A stretch of DNA of 64,000 bases. Source: JBHHZJ01 sp046758005 (GTDB lineage Bacteria; Pseudomonadota; Alphaproteobacteria; Kiloniellales; J153). The position numbers and the translations under genes are program-made. Every line of letters begins with the position of its first letter. Positions within the stretch are counted from its first letter, which is position 1. The notes under the pieces are model-generated. The model had not been told where the DNA came from and searched no databases. It saw nothing but the letters and a program-made list of their open reading frames with translations. The stretch spans positions 1-64,000 of the forward strand of contig JBHHZJ010000005.1 of assembly GCA_046758005.1 (NCBI GenBank), in the 5' to 3' direction. Shown here piece by piece: positions 6,774 to 15,552 of this stretch.

Positions 6774-9062
6774 TTAAAACTGCGTTCCGAAGCTAAAGTT
6801 CAGCAGCTCGGTCTCGTCGAATTCTTCCTTGACCAGGTCGAAGCCGAAATCGAGCACGATGGGACCGAACGGCGAGCGCCAAGTCACGCCGACCCCGGCC
6901 GAGACGCGCGGTGCGCTTTCGTCTTGCACATCGGCATTGCTCTTGTCCAGATCCCAGGCTGAGCAGACGTCGGTGAACACGCGCCCGCGGATGTCGAATT
7001 CCTCCGGCAAACCAAGCGGAAAGCCGAGTTCCGCAGTCCCGGTATAGAAATTCTTGCCGCCCAGGGGATCGCCGGTCACCCGGTCGCGCGGGCCGACCCC
7101 GGCGAACTGGAAGCCGCGGCAGTCGCGCCCGCCGATGAAGTGGCGGTCGCTGATCCGGGTGTCCTGGCCGAGTCCGACAATGTTTCCGACTTCCCCGCTG
7201 ACGCTGGCGGTCCAGTTCTGGGACAGGGGATAGTGGTAGGCCCCCCCCACGGCGGACTTCAGGAACCGTACGTTGCCGCCGACGCCAGCGACGTCGTTGC
7301 GCAGCCGCAGGACCAAGCCCTCCCGGGGATCGAAGCGGTTGTCCCGGGTGTCGTATGTCAGCTCCTGGCCGACCCGGGACTCCAGGACCTGGCCTTCCTC
7401 CTCCCTGACGAGCAGCGAGGCGTTGTCGTCCAGATCCGAAATGACCTGGTCCTCCAAGGTGTAACGGACGATCTGGCGCACGTCTTCCTGCCACGAAAAG
7501 CCGCCGCGCAGCGAGCCGCCGGTCCGTTTCAGGTCGAACGAGCGTTCATTCTGGCTGCTATCGATGCGGAAGAGGTCGAAGCCCGCGGCGAGATTGCGGT
7601 CCAGAAAATACGGCTCCGTGAAGCTAAGGTCGATCTGCGACTGCTCACCCGACAGGGTCAAGCTGAGGCGAAGGTCCTGGCCGCGACCGAGCAGATTGCG
7701 TTCGCGAATGCCGACGTTGCCGAGCACGCCGGCGCTGGTGGAGAACCCCGCGCCGAACGTCAGGTCGCCGGTCGATTGTTCCTCGACCTCGACCGAGATG
7801 ACGGTTCGGTCGGCCGTGCTGCCGGGCTCGGTCTCCACCTTGACCGAGCGGAAGAACCCCAGGTTCTGGATCCGCTGACGCGACCGGCGCAGTTTCGCGG
7901 TGTTGAAGGCGTCGCCCTCGACCAGGCGGAACTCGCGACGGATCACGTGGTCGAGGGTGCGCACGTTACCCTCGATGTCGATACGTTCGACGAAGACTTT
8001 GGGTCCCTCCTTGATCTCGTAAGTGATGTTGATGAGCCGATTCTCCCGGTCGCGCTCGGGGCGCGGTCGGATGTCGACGAACGCATAGCCGAGGTTCCCG
8101 ACCGCCTCGGTCAGGTTCGTGATCGTGTCCTCGACCGCCTCGGCGTTGTACCAGTCGCCCTCCTCGGTAACGACATGCTCGCGCAGAGACTCCGGGTCGA
8201 GGTTCGGCAGGGTCGTCGATATCTCGGTCTTGCCGAACTTCTGCCGTTCGCCCTCCTCGACCGTGAAGGTGACGATGAAGCCCTCGCGGTCCGGCAGCAG
8301 TTCGGCTACCACCGAGACCACGCGGAAGTCCGCATAGCCTTCGCTGAGGTAAAAGCGGCGCAGCAGCTCGCGGTCGAAGGTCAGCCGATCCGGATCGTAG
8401 GTGTCGGTCGAGCTCAGGATGTTCCAGAATGCGCTCTCGCTCGTGGTGATCTCGTCACGCAGCGTCGAATCGGAAAACACACGGTTGCCGATGAAGTTGA
8501 TCGCCTTGATCTTGGTCAGCGGACCTTCCTTGATCTCGAACACGAGGTCGACACGGTTCTGCGGAAGCTGTATCACCTTGGGTTCGACCGTGGCCGCGTA
8601 GCGGCCGGATCGGCGGTAGATCTCGAGCAAGCGTTGCACGTCATTCTGGACCTTGGTCCGGGTAAAGACTACGCGCGGCCGCAACGTGATCTCCGCCGAC
8701 AGCGTATCGTCGTCCAGGCGCCTGTTGCCCTCGAAGGCGATGCGGTTGATGATCGGGTTCTCGACCACCGAGACGATGAGCGCATCGCCCTCGCGGCGCA
8801 GGGTGACGTCGGCGAACAGGCCGGTCGTGAACAGGTTCTTCAACGACCTGTCCAGGCGCACGGGATCGAACCGGTCGCCGGGATTGACCCGCATGTAGGA
8901 GCGGACCGTCTCCGGCTCGATTCGCTGCGTGCCCTCGACGCGAATCTCCCGGATCGTTCCCTCGCCGAGGATCGACTGGGCCACGGCCGAGCCCGGCCGC
9001 GCCAGCCCGAGCATCAGGCACAGCAGCCAAATCCCGACGGCACATCGTCGTCCCCGCACCAA
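6774..9062 (-). CDS. bamA: Outer membrane protein assembly factor BamA
   Basis: 762 residues; core of the beta-barrel assembly machine. Signal peptide, then five POTRA domains (about 35-420; e.g. IREIRVEGTQRIEPETVRSY) and a C-terminal 16-strand barrel of the Omp85 type ending in the aromatic signature (LLNFSFGTQF). Lid-type motif region FIGGRDCRGFQFAGVGPRD is present. No ATG is available at the N-terminus: the first codons are TTG (9062) and GTG (9059), behind a purine-rich GGGGGGAAG. Either may be used. Confidence 0.96.
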   Translation of the reverse strand: MVRGRRCAVGIWLLCLMLGLARPGSAVAQSILGEGTIREIRVEGTQRIEPETVRSYMRVNPGDRFDPVRLDRSLKNLFTTGLFADVTLRREGDALIVSVVENPIINRIAFEGNRRLDDDTLSAEITLRPRVVFTRTKVQNDVQRLLEIYRRSGRYAATVEPKVIQLPQNRVDLVFEIKEGPLTKIKAINFIGNRVFSDSTLRDEITTSESAFWNILSSTDTYDPDRLTFDRELLRRFYLSEGYADFRVVSVVAELLPDREGFIVTFTVEEGERQKFGKTEISTTLPNLDPESLREHVVTEEGDWYNAEAVEDTITNLTEAVGNLGYAFVDIRPRPERDRENRLINITYEIKEGPKVFVERIDIEGNVRTLDHVIRREFRLVEGDAFNTAKLRRSRQRIQNLGFFRSVKVETEPGSTADRTVISVEVEEQSTGDLTFGAGFSTSAGVLGNVGIRERNLLGRGQDLRLSLTLSGEQSQIDLSFTEPYFLDRNLAAGFDLFRIDSSQNERSFDLKRTGGSLRGGFSWQEDVRQIVRYTLEDQVISDLDDNASLLVREEEGQVLESRVGQELTYDTRDNRFDPREGLVLRLRNDVAGVGGNVRFLKSAVGGAYHYPLSQNWTASVSGEVGNIVGLGQDTRISDRHFIGGRDCRGFQFAGVGPRDRVTGDPLGGKNFYTGTAELGFPLGLPEEFDIRGRVFTDVCSAWDLDKSNADVQDESAPRVSAGVGVTWRSPFGPIVLDFGFDLVKEEFDETELLNFSFGTQF

Positions 9063-9136
9063 GTTCGCTTCCCCCCACGGCCGCCAACGTTCGACGGCCC
9101 GTCCCCAGACGTTTCCCGGTTGGCCCAGGCACCGCG

Positions 9137-10270
9137 TTAGGTGGCCAGCCTTCTTAGGAAATCAAAAACCTCCAGATTAATCAGATCGTTGAGGGTGACG
9201 AACAGCATCAAGCTGAAGACGATCGCAACGCCGATCCGAAACCCGTATTCCTGCGCCCGCTCACCCAGCGGCCGGCCGCGCACGGCCTCGATCGCGTAGA
9301 ACAGCAGGTGCCCGCCGTCGAGCATGGGGATCGGGAACAGGTTGATCAGGCCGAGGTTGATGGACAGCACCGCCATGAACCAGATGATCGGGACCAGTCC
9401 GGACTCGGCGACCGCCCCGGACATCTGGGCGATGCGCACGGGACCGCCGAGCTCCTGGGCGCTGCGGGTGCCCGCGATGATTTGGCCGATGGCCTGCAAG
9501 GTCCCCAGCGACAGGGCCAGGGTCTCCTGTCCGGCCCGCCAGACGGCCTCGACCGGCCCGTGCCGCACGTATTCGACACTGCCGCGGGTGATGCCCAGGA
9601 GGCCGATTTCCTGCCGATTGCCGAAATTGTCGGTCAGCTCGCTGAGCTTCGGCGTGGCGGTCAGCACGACCCGTACGCCGTCGCGCAGGACGACTACCTC
9701 GAGCCGCTGGCCCGCGCGCGGGCGAACGATCCGCTGGATGTCCTCGAACCGCTCGATGGTCGATCCGTGCAGTTCCGCGATGCGGTCGCCCGGCAGAATA
9801 CCGGCCGTCTCGGCGGCGCTGCCCGGCACGACTTCACCCACGACCGGCGGGGTGAACGGCTGCCCGACCGTGCCGAACAGTCCGGCCAGCAGAATCACGG
9901 CGAAGAGGAAATTGGCGACCGGGCCGGCCGCCACGATCTGCGTCCGGGGGCCCAGACCCTTGCACGGAAACGCCACGGCGCGGTCTTCCTCGGACATCCG
10001 TTCGATCCCGCCCGAGGGTTGACTGGCGGCGTTGGCGTCGCCGAACATTTTCACGTAGCCGCCCAGGGGAATCAGGCTGAACTTCCAACGGGTCCGGGCC
10101 CGGTCGGTCCAGCCGAATACCTCCGGGCCGAAGCCGATGGAGAATACCTCCACCCGGACCCCGTTGCGTCGGGCGACCAGGAAGTGGCCCATCTCGTGCA
10201 CGAACACGAGCACGGTCAGGATAACCAGAAACGGAATCGTGAAGGCCAGAAAACTGCTAATGAAACCCAT
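9137..10270 (-). CDS. rseP: RIP site-2 metalloprotease RseP
   Basis: 377-residue integral inner-membrane zinc protease. HEMGH at residues 25-29 lies in the first membrane helix, a single PDZ-like domain occupies about 120-220, and the third zinc ligand motif NLFPIPMLDGGHLLF is near residue 315. It cleaves membrane-embedded anti-sigma factors or signal-peptide remnants. Here it sits between dxr and bamA, as in most proteobacteria, linking envelope stress to barrel assembly. Confidence 0.95.
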   Translation of the reverse strand: MGFISSFLAFTIPFLVILTVLVFVHEMGHFLVARRNGVRVEVFSIGFGPEVFGWTDRARTRWKFSLIPLGGYVKMFGDANAASQPSGGIERMSEEDRAVAFPCKGLGPRTQIVAAGPVANFLFAVILLAGLFGTVGQPFTPPVVGEVVPGSAAETAGILPGDRIAELHGSTIERFEDIQRIVRPRAGQRLEVVVLRDGVRVVLTATPKLSELTDNFGNRQEIGLLGITRGSVEYVRHGPVEAVWRAGQETLALSLGTLQAIGQIIAGTRSAQELGGPVRIAQMSGAVAESGLVPIIWFMAVLSINLGLINLFPIPMLDGGHLLFYAIEAVRGRPLGERAQEYGFRIGVAIVFSLMLFVTLNDLINLEVFDFLRRLAT

Positions 10271-10425
10271 GGCTTAGTCGTCCGAGGTGCGGCCAGCGTG
10301 GCCAAACGGCACACAATCTACCCGCAATGCCCGCGCGGAAACAAGGGCGAAGGCCCCGCCTCCTCCGATGACTTCACGGCGCAAAAACGAAGAATTCTTG
10401 CGGCTTCCGCGCCTTTTTGAAAGGC

Positions 10426-11610
10426 CTAAATGAAGATGCCGGCGGCCACCCGGCGCGCCTCGCCATCCACCGCCAGGACATCCTCGATCCCGTCAAGGCG
10501 CCCGGCGGGCAGCCTTTCCAGGGTCTGCTCGACGATCGCCGCGATGCCGAGGAAACCGACCCGGCGGTCCAGGAAGCCTTGGACCGCCACTTCGTTCGCC
10601 GCATTCAAGATAGTGGGGGCGGTTCCACCCGTCTGCAAGGCCTCCCGAGCCAAGCGCAGCGCCGGGAAACGGGCGGGGTCCGGCGCCTCGAAGGTCAAGC
10701 GCCCGATCCTGGCCAGATCCAGGCGCTCGACCGGCGCCGCCATGCGCCCGGGCCATGCCAGCGTGAAGGCGATCGGCGTGCGCATGTCGGGCTGGCCCAT
10801 CTGGGCGAGCACCGAGCCGTCGACGTAAGCCACCATGGAATGCACCACCGATTGGGGATGCACCAGGATCTCGATCCTGTCCTCGGACAGGCCGAACAGG
10901 TGGTGCGCCTCGATCAGCTCCAGGCCCTTGTTCATCATGGTCGCGGAATCGACCGAGATCTTGGCCCCCATGTCCCAGTTCGGATGGGCGACCGCCTGCT
11001 GCGGCGTCGCCTCGGCCATTGCCTCGCGCGACAGGGCGCGGAACGGCCCGCCCGAGGCGGTCAGGACGATCCGGTCGACGGCGTCCAGCCGGTCGAAGTC
11101 CAGCACCTGGAAAATGGCGTTGTGCTCGGAGTCCACGGGAAGCAGGGTCGCCCCGTGGCGCGCCACCTCGGCGGTCATCAGCGCGCCGGCGCAGACCAGC
11201 GTCTCCTTGTTGGCGAGCGCCACCACGGCGCCCCGGCGCACCGCGGCCAGCGTGGGCGCCAGACCGGCCGCGCCGACGATGGCGGCCATCACCCAGTCTG
11301 CCGGCCGCTGGGCGGCCTCGGCGACCGCCTGGGCCCCGGCCGCGACCTCGACGCCGCTGCCGGACAGCGCCGCCTTGAGATCCCGGTAGCACCGCTCGTC
11401 CGCGACCACGGCCAACTTGGCGCCGACACGCCGTGCCTGATCGGCCAGCCGTTCGACGCTGCCGTTGGCCGACAGCGCTTCGACCTCGAAGCTTTCGGGT
11501 TGCCGCTCGATCAAGTCCAGCGTGTTGCAGCCGACGGACCCCGTGGACCCGAGAATCGTAACCCGGCGGCGCGCGGCCGCGGCCGCGGGCTGTGGCGATG
11601 TTACGGCCAT
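10426..11610 (-). CDS. dxr: 1-deoxy-D-xylulose 5-phosphate reductoisomerase
   Basis: 394 residues. NADPH- and metal-dependent conversion of DXP to MEP in the non-mevalonate isoprenoid pathway. NADPH-binding GSTGSVGCNTLDLI is near residue 21; the metal/substrate region LLPVDSEHNAIFQVL and the flexible loop AHPNWDMGAKISVDSATM are intact. It supplies precursors for UppS, encoded two genes upstream. ATG at 11610 follows the cdsA stop almost immediately. Confidence 0.97.
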   Translation of the reverse strand: MAVTSPQPAAAAARRRVTILGSTGSVGCNTLDLIERQPESFEVEALSANGSVERLADQARRVGAKLAVVADERCYRDLKAALSGSGVEVAAGAQAVAEAAQRPADWVMAAIVGAAGLAPTLAAVRRGAVVALANKETLVCAGALMTAEVARHGATLLPVDSEHNAIFQVLDFDRLDAVDRIVLTASGGPFRALSREAMAEATPQQAVAHPNWDMGAKISVDSATMMNKGLELIEAHHLFGLSEDRIEILVHPQSVVHSMVAYVDGSVLAQMGQPDMRTPIAFTLAWPGRMAAPVERLDLARIGRLTFEAPDPARFPALRLAREALQTGGTAPTILNAANEVAVQGFLDRRVGFLGIAAIVEQTLERLPAGRLDGIEDVLAVDGEARRVAAGIFI

Positions 11611-11611
11611 G

Positions 11612-12424
11612 TCAGCGCGCTGTCCCCGTTAACCAGATGCCGCCCCCAAATACCAAGGCCCCGGCCAGGATACCGTCGATCCGGTCCAGCACCCCGCCGT
11701 GCCCCGGGATCAAGGCGCTGGAATCTTTCACCCCGAACCGGCGCTTGAGACGGGACTCGAAAAGATCGCCCACCTGCGCGACGACCGCAAGTGCGATGCT
11801 GAGCAGGACCAGGCGGAGGTAATCGTCGCCGCGCATCGCCGCCGCCGCCACGCCCACCCCGGCCGCGGCCAACATGCCGCCGCCCAGGCCGGCCCAGGTC
11901 TTGTTGGGACTGATCGACGGCGCCAGCTTTGGACCGCCGAGAGCCCGGCCGGCGAAATAGGCACCGACGTCCGTGCTCCAGACCACCGCAAGGAGCCAAA
12001 AGACGAGCTCCCGCCCCCGTGTCGGATCCTGGCGCAGCCACAGAAACGCCAGGCACGCCGCGGCAAGATACACCACACCCAGGCCCGGCCACACCGCACC
12101 GCTCCGCCCCGTGCGCCTAGCCATCACCGTGACCGCCACGGCGCCGGCGGCGGCCAGCCACCCGGCCGCGAGGTAATCGCCCAGGCTGCCCGCGGCCACG
12201 GCCAGTGTCACGGCCGCGACGACCAAGCCGCCGGTCGGATCCAGCCGGCCGCCGCGGCACATGCGCGCCCACTCCCACGCGGCGACCCCGGCCGCGGCGA
12301 GCACCAGCACGTCGCTGTAGGGCGACCCGAAATAAAGCGCGGCCAAAGCCGGCGGCGCCAGGACCAGGGCCGTGGCGACCCGCAGCCCCAGGCCCCGCCA
12401 TTCACCGGGACCCGACCGCGTCAC
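11612..12424 (-). CDS. cdsA: Phosphatidate cytidylyltransferase
   Basis: 270 residues with about eight predicted membrane helices. Makes CDP-diacylglycerol from phosphatidate and CTP. The C-terminal signature is clear: STDVGAYFAGRALGGPK, then SPNKTWAG and the end motif KRRFGVKDSSALIPGHGGVLDRIDG. There is no ATG near the family start; GTG at 12424 (reading VTRSGPGEWRG), which overlaps the end of uppS by 23 nt, fits the family length. The frame is open further upstream but that extension is antisense-like sequence within uppS. Confidence 0.93.
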   Translation of the reverse strand: MTRSGPGEWRGLGLRVATALVLAPPALAALYFGSPYSDVLVLAAAGVAAWEWARMCRGGRLDPTGGLVVAAVTLAVAAGSLGDYLAAGWLAAAGAVAVTVMARRTGRSGAVWPGLGVVYLAAACLAFLWLRQDPTRGRELVFWLLAVVWSTDVGAYFAGRALGGPKLAPSISPNKTWAGLGGGMLAAAGVGVAAAAMRGDDYLRLVLLSIALAVVAQVGDLFESRLKRRFGVKDSSALIPGHGGVLDRIDGILAGALVFGGGIWLTGTAR

Positions 12425-13139
12425 CGTAACGCCGGTCGCGCCGCTGGAATTCGCGGATCGCATCGGCCAGGTCGTCCTTGCCAAAGTCGGGCCAAAGCTT
12501 CTCGACGAACACGAACTCGCTGTAGGCGGATTGCCAGAGCAGGAAGTTGCTGATCCGCTGCTCGCCGCTCGTGCGAATGACAAGGTCGGGATCCGGCATG
12601 CCCTGGGTGGACAACGCTCCGGTAAAGCACGCCTCGTCGATCGCCTCGGGGTCGAGCCGGCCCGAGGCGGCTGCATGGGCCAGGTCGCGCGCCGCCGCCA
12701 CGATGTCCCGGCGGCCGCCGTAGCTGATCGCCATGGTCAGGTTCAGCCGGTCCCCCGCAGCGGTCCGCTTTTCCGCCTCGCAGATCAGGCGGGCGATGTC
12801 CCTGGGCAGGCGATCGCGCTCGCCGATGACGCGCAGGCGGATCCGCTCCTTGTGCAGTTCGGCGATCTCGGCCTGCAGGTGGCGGCGGAGCAGACCCATC
12901 AGGTCCTCGACCTCGCTCGCCGGGCGTTTCCAGTTCTCCGACGAAAATCCGTAGAGCGTCAGGTAGGAGATGCCGAGTTCGATGGCCGCGCTCACCGTGC
13001 GCCGCACCGCCTCCGCGCCGGCCCGGTGGCCGGCGGCGCGCGGCAGGCCCCGCGCCTTCGCCCAGCGCCCGTTGCCATCCATGATGATGGCGACATGGGT
13101 CGGCTGTGGGCCGCCCAATGAGGAAGCGACTACGTTCAT
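12402..13139 (-). CDS. uppS: Undecaprenyl diphosphate synthase
   Basis: 245 residues. Cis-prenyltransferase making the C55 lipid carrier for peptidoglycan and O-antigen. The signature HVAIIMDGNGRWAKARGLPR is close to the N-terminus, with the catalytic Asp in MDGN. The GHRAGAEAVR and LTLYGFSSENWKRP motifs follow, and the C-terminal RTSGEQRISNFLLWQSAYSE is intact. Confidence 0.97.
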   Translation of the reverse strand: MNVVASSLGGPQPTHVAIIMDGNGRWAKARGLPRAAGHRAGAEAVRRTVSAAIELGISYLTLYGFSSENWKRPASEVEDLMGLLRRHLQAEIAELHKERIRLRVIGERDRLPRDIARLICEAEKRTAAGDRLNLTMAISYGGRRDIVAAARDLAHAAASGRLDPEAIDEACFTGALSTQGMPDPDLVIRTSGEQRISNFLLWQSAYSEFVFVEKLWPDFGKDDLADAIREFQRRDRRYGDAVGSR

Positions 13140-13143
13140 CCGC

Positions 13144-13701
13144 CTAGACCTGAAGGATTTCTTCCTCCTTCTGCGCCAAGGCCTCGTCGAGCGCCTTGAT
13201 GTGTTCGTCCGTGAGCTTCTGGATCTTCTCGGCCCAGTGATGGTGCTCGTCCTTGGAAATCTCGCCTTCGCGCTCCATGCGTTTGAGCATCTCCATGCCG
13301 TCGCGGCGCACGTTGCGCACCGCGACCCGCCCCTGTTCCGCGTACTTGGCCGCGATCTTCGTCAATTCGACCCGCCGCTCCTCCGACAGGGGCGGAATCG
13401 GCACCCGGATGAGTTGGCCCTCGGTGGCCGGGTTGAGGCCGAGGCCCGAGCTGCGAATGGCCTTTTCGACCGTCCCGACCAGCGTGCGGTCCCAGACCTG
13501 GACAGTGACCATCCGCGGCTCCGGCACGCCGATCGTGGCCACCTGATTGAGTGGCATGCTCGACCCGTAGGCCTCGACGGTGATCGGCTCCAGCAGGCCG
13601 GCCGAGGCGCGGCCGGTGCGCAGGCCGGCGAATTCCCTGCGCAACGCCTCCTGGGCGCCATCCATGCGCCGGATGATGTCGCTGAGGTCCGGTTCGGCCA
13701 C
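13144..13701 (-). CDS. frr: Ribosome recycling factor
   Basis: 185 residues, usual length. Dissociates post-termination ribosomes with EF-G. Typical N-terminal three-helix arm (RRMDGAQEALRREFAGLRTG) and C-terminal helix (HWAEKIQKLTDEHIKALDE). The start is GTG at 13701, four bases after the pyrH stop, so the gene is probably translationally coupled to pyrH. Confidence 0.97.
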   Translation of the reverse strand: MAEPDLSDIIRRMDGAQEALRREFAGLRTGRASAGLLEPITVEAYGSSMPLNQVATIGVPEPRMVTVQVWDRTLVGTVEKAIRSSGLGLNPATEGQLIRVPIPPLSEERRVELTKIAAKYAEQGRVAVRNVRRDGMEMLKRMEREGEISKDEHHHWAEKIQKLTDEHIKALDEALAQKEEEILQV

Positions 13702-13704
13702 GGG

Positions 13705-14430
13705 TCAACCCTCATCCTGGACGATCGTGTAACGGCCCCCGCCGCAGACGACCTGGGCGAAGGCTCCGGTTTCGTAGATCGAGAATACCAGAATCGGAAT
13801 GGCGTTTTCACGTGCCAAGGAAATGGCCGCATGGTCCATGACGCCGAGGTCCTGGGTCAGCACATCCAGGTAGCTCAGGCGCTCGTAGCGCCTGGCGTTC
13901 CGGACCTTGACCGGATCGGCGTCGTACACGCCGTCGACCTTGGTCCCCTTCAGCAGCACCTCGCAGCCCATCTCCGAGGCGCGCAGGGCGGCCGCTGTGT
14001 CCGTGGTGAAGAAAGGGTTTCCCGTACCGGCGGCGAAGATCACCACCCGCCCCTTCTCCATGTGCCGGACCGCCCGGCGCCGGATGTAGGGCTCGGCCAC
14101 CGTGGCCATGGGGATCGCCGACTGCACCCGGGTCACGACGCCAAGCTTCTCCAGCGCGCTCTGGACGGCCAGCGCGTTGATGACGGTGGCCAGCATCCCC
14201 ATGTAGTCGGCGGTCGCCCGCTCCATCCCGGCGGCGGTGCCCGATAGGCCGCGGAAGATGTTCCCGCCGCCGATCACGAGGCAGATCTGAACCCCCATGC
14301 GGTGCACCTGGCGCACGTCGCCGGCGGTCCGTTGCACAGCGTCGGGGTCGAGCCCGTAGTCGTGGGCGCCCATGAGCGCCTCGCCCGAGATCTTGAGCAG
14401 GACCCGTTTGTAATTCGGCTTCGCGGCCAT
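13705..14430 (-). CDS. pyrH: UMP kinase
   Basis: 241 residues, amino-acid-kinase fold, phosphorylating UMP to UDP. N-terminal KRVLLKISGEALMG and GGGNIFRG are diagnostic, and the C-terminal IPILVFSIYETGAF matches the family. ATG at 14430 is preferred over the ATG at 14508 because it has AAGGAG about 5 nt upstream and gives the standard family N-terminus. Confidence 0.97.
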   Translation of the reverse strand: MAAKPNYKRVLLKISGEALMGAHDYGLDPDAVQRTAGDVRQVHRMGVQICLVIGGGNIFRGLSGTAAGMERATADYMGMLATVINALAVQSALEKLGVVTRVQSAIPMATVAEPYIRRRAVRHMEKGRVVIFAAGTGNPFFTTDTAAALRASEMGCEVLLKGTKVDGVYDADPVKVRNARRYERLSYLDVLTQDLGVMDHAAISLARENAIPILVFSIYETGAFAQVVCGGGRYTIVQDEG

Positions 14431-14535
14431 GGACTCCTTCGATGAAACGGCCTCGACGATCGCGCGCGCCTCGGCCCGGCGGACGGACACCGGGCCGCGG
14501 TGAGCCATGATGACCTCCCGCCGACCCGGACGGGA

Positions 14536-15462
14536 TCACTGCCCGAGCTGCGCGGCGACCTCGGTGGCGAAGTCGCTTTCCTCGCGCTCCACCCCCTCGC
14601 CGAGCTGAAAGCGGACGAAGCCGGCGATCTTGATCGGCGCGCCGATTTCCTCGGCCGTCTGCTCCACGGCCTTGCGCACCTTCGTCTCGCCGTCGATGAC
14701 GTAGGTCTGCTCGAGCAAACAGACGTCCTCATAGAACTTGCGCAGGCGACCCTCGACCATCTTCTCGATCACGTTGTCCGGCTTGCCGGTGGCGCGCGCC
14801 TGCGCGCTCAGGACGTTCTTCTCGCGGTCGAGCGCCGCCGGCTCGACGTCGCCGGTATCCACTACCTGCGGCGCGGTCGCCGCCACGTGCATGGCGAGCC
14901 GCCGGCCGAAGGCGCCCAGCTTGTCCTTGTCGCCCGCGGACTCGAGCGCGACGAGGACGCCGATCTTGCCGAGTCCCGGGGCGGTCTGGTTGTGGACGTA
15001 CGAGGCCACGATGCCGTCGCGGACCTCGAGGTACGCGGCGCGCCGCAAGGTCATGTTCTCGCCGATCTTGGCGATGAGGGCGGTCAGCTGGTCGTCCACG
15101 GTCCCCGCCGCGCCCGGGTAACCCGCCGCGCTCAACTTCTCCACGTCGTCGCCGGCGTCGAGCGCGAGCTTCGCGACCGTGCGCACGAAGTCCTGGAACG
15201 TTTCGTTGCGCGCCACGAAGTCGGTCTCGGAGTTGACCTCGACCACGGCCCCGCGCGCGCCCTCGGCGACCACGCCGACCAGGCCCTCGGCGGCCACGCG
15301 CCCCGCTTTCTTGGCGGCGGCGGCCAGGCCTTTCTTGCGCAGCCAGTCGACCGCGCCTTCGAGGTCGCCGCCCGTCTCGGTCAGCGCCCTCTTGCAGTCC
15401 ATCATGCCGGCGCCCGTCTTCTCGCGCAGCTCCTTGACCAGCGCAGCGGTGATCTCGGCCAT
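14536..15462 (-). CDS. tsf: Elongation factor Ts
   Basis: 308 residues. Guanine nucleotide exchange factor for EF-Tu. The N-terminal UBA-like module (ALVKELREKTGAGMMDCKRA) and the core TDFVARNETFQ are conserved. It follows rpsB by 90 nt in the standard rpsB-tsf order. Confidence 0.97.
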   Translation of the reverse strand: MAEITAALVKELREKTGAGMMDCKRALTETGGDLEGAVDWLRKKGLAAAAKKAGRVAAEGLVGVVAEGARGAVVEVNSETDFVARNETFQDFVRTVAKLALDAGDDVEKLSAAGYPGAAGTVDDQLTALIAKIGENMTLRRAAYLEVRDGIVASYVHNQTAPGLGKIGVLVALESAGDKDKLGAFGRRLAMHVAATAPQVVDTGDVEPAALDREKNVLSAQARATGKPDNVIEKMVEGRLRKFYEDVCLLEQTYVIDGETKVRKAVEQTAEEIGAPIKIAGFVRFQLGEGVEREESDFATEVAAQLGQ

Positions 15463-15552
15463 GACCTATCCGTCTCCTCGGTGCAAATTCCACCCCATTC
15501 GAGTTTCGACGCACCGGCGAGGCGCCGGTGCGGCGGCGATCGACGTGGCGGC

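Noticed and set aside
7140..9140. Long plus-strand open frame of over 600 codons
   Set aside because: It is antisense to bamA; such frames are a by-product of high GC at third positions, and the translation has no protein-like motifs.
10385..10425. Small hairpins between dxr and rseP as a terminator
   Set aside because: The GCCTTT/AAAGGC stem has a 3-nt loop and no T-tract after it, so termination is not supported.
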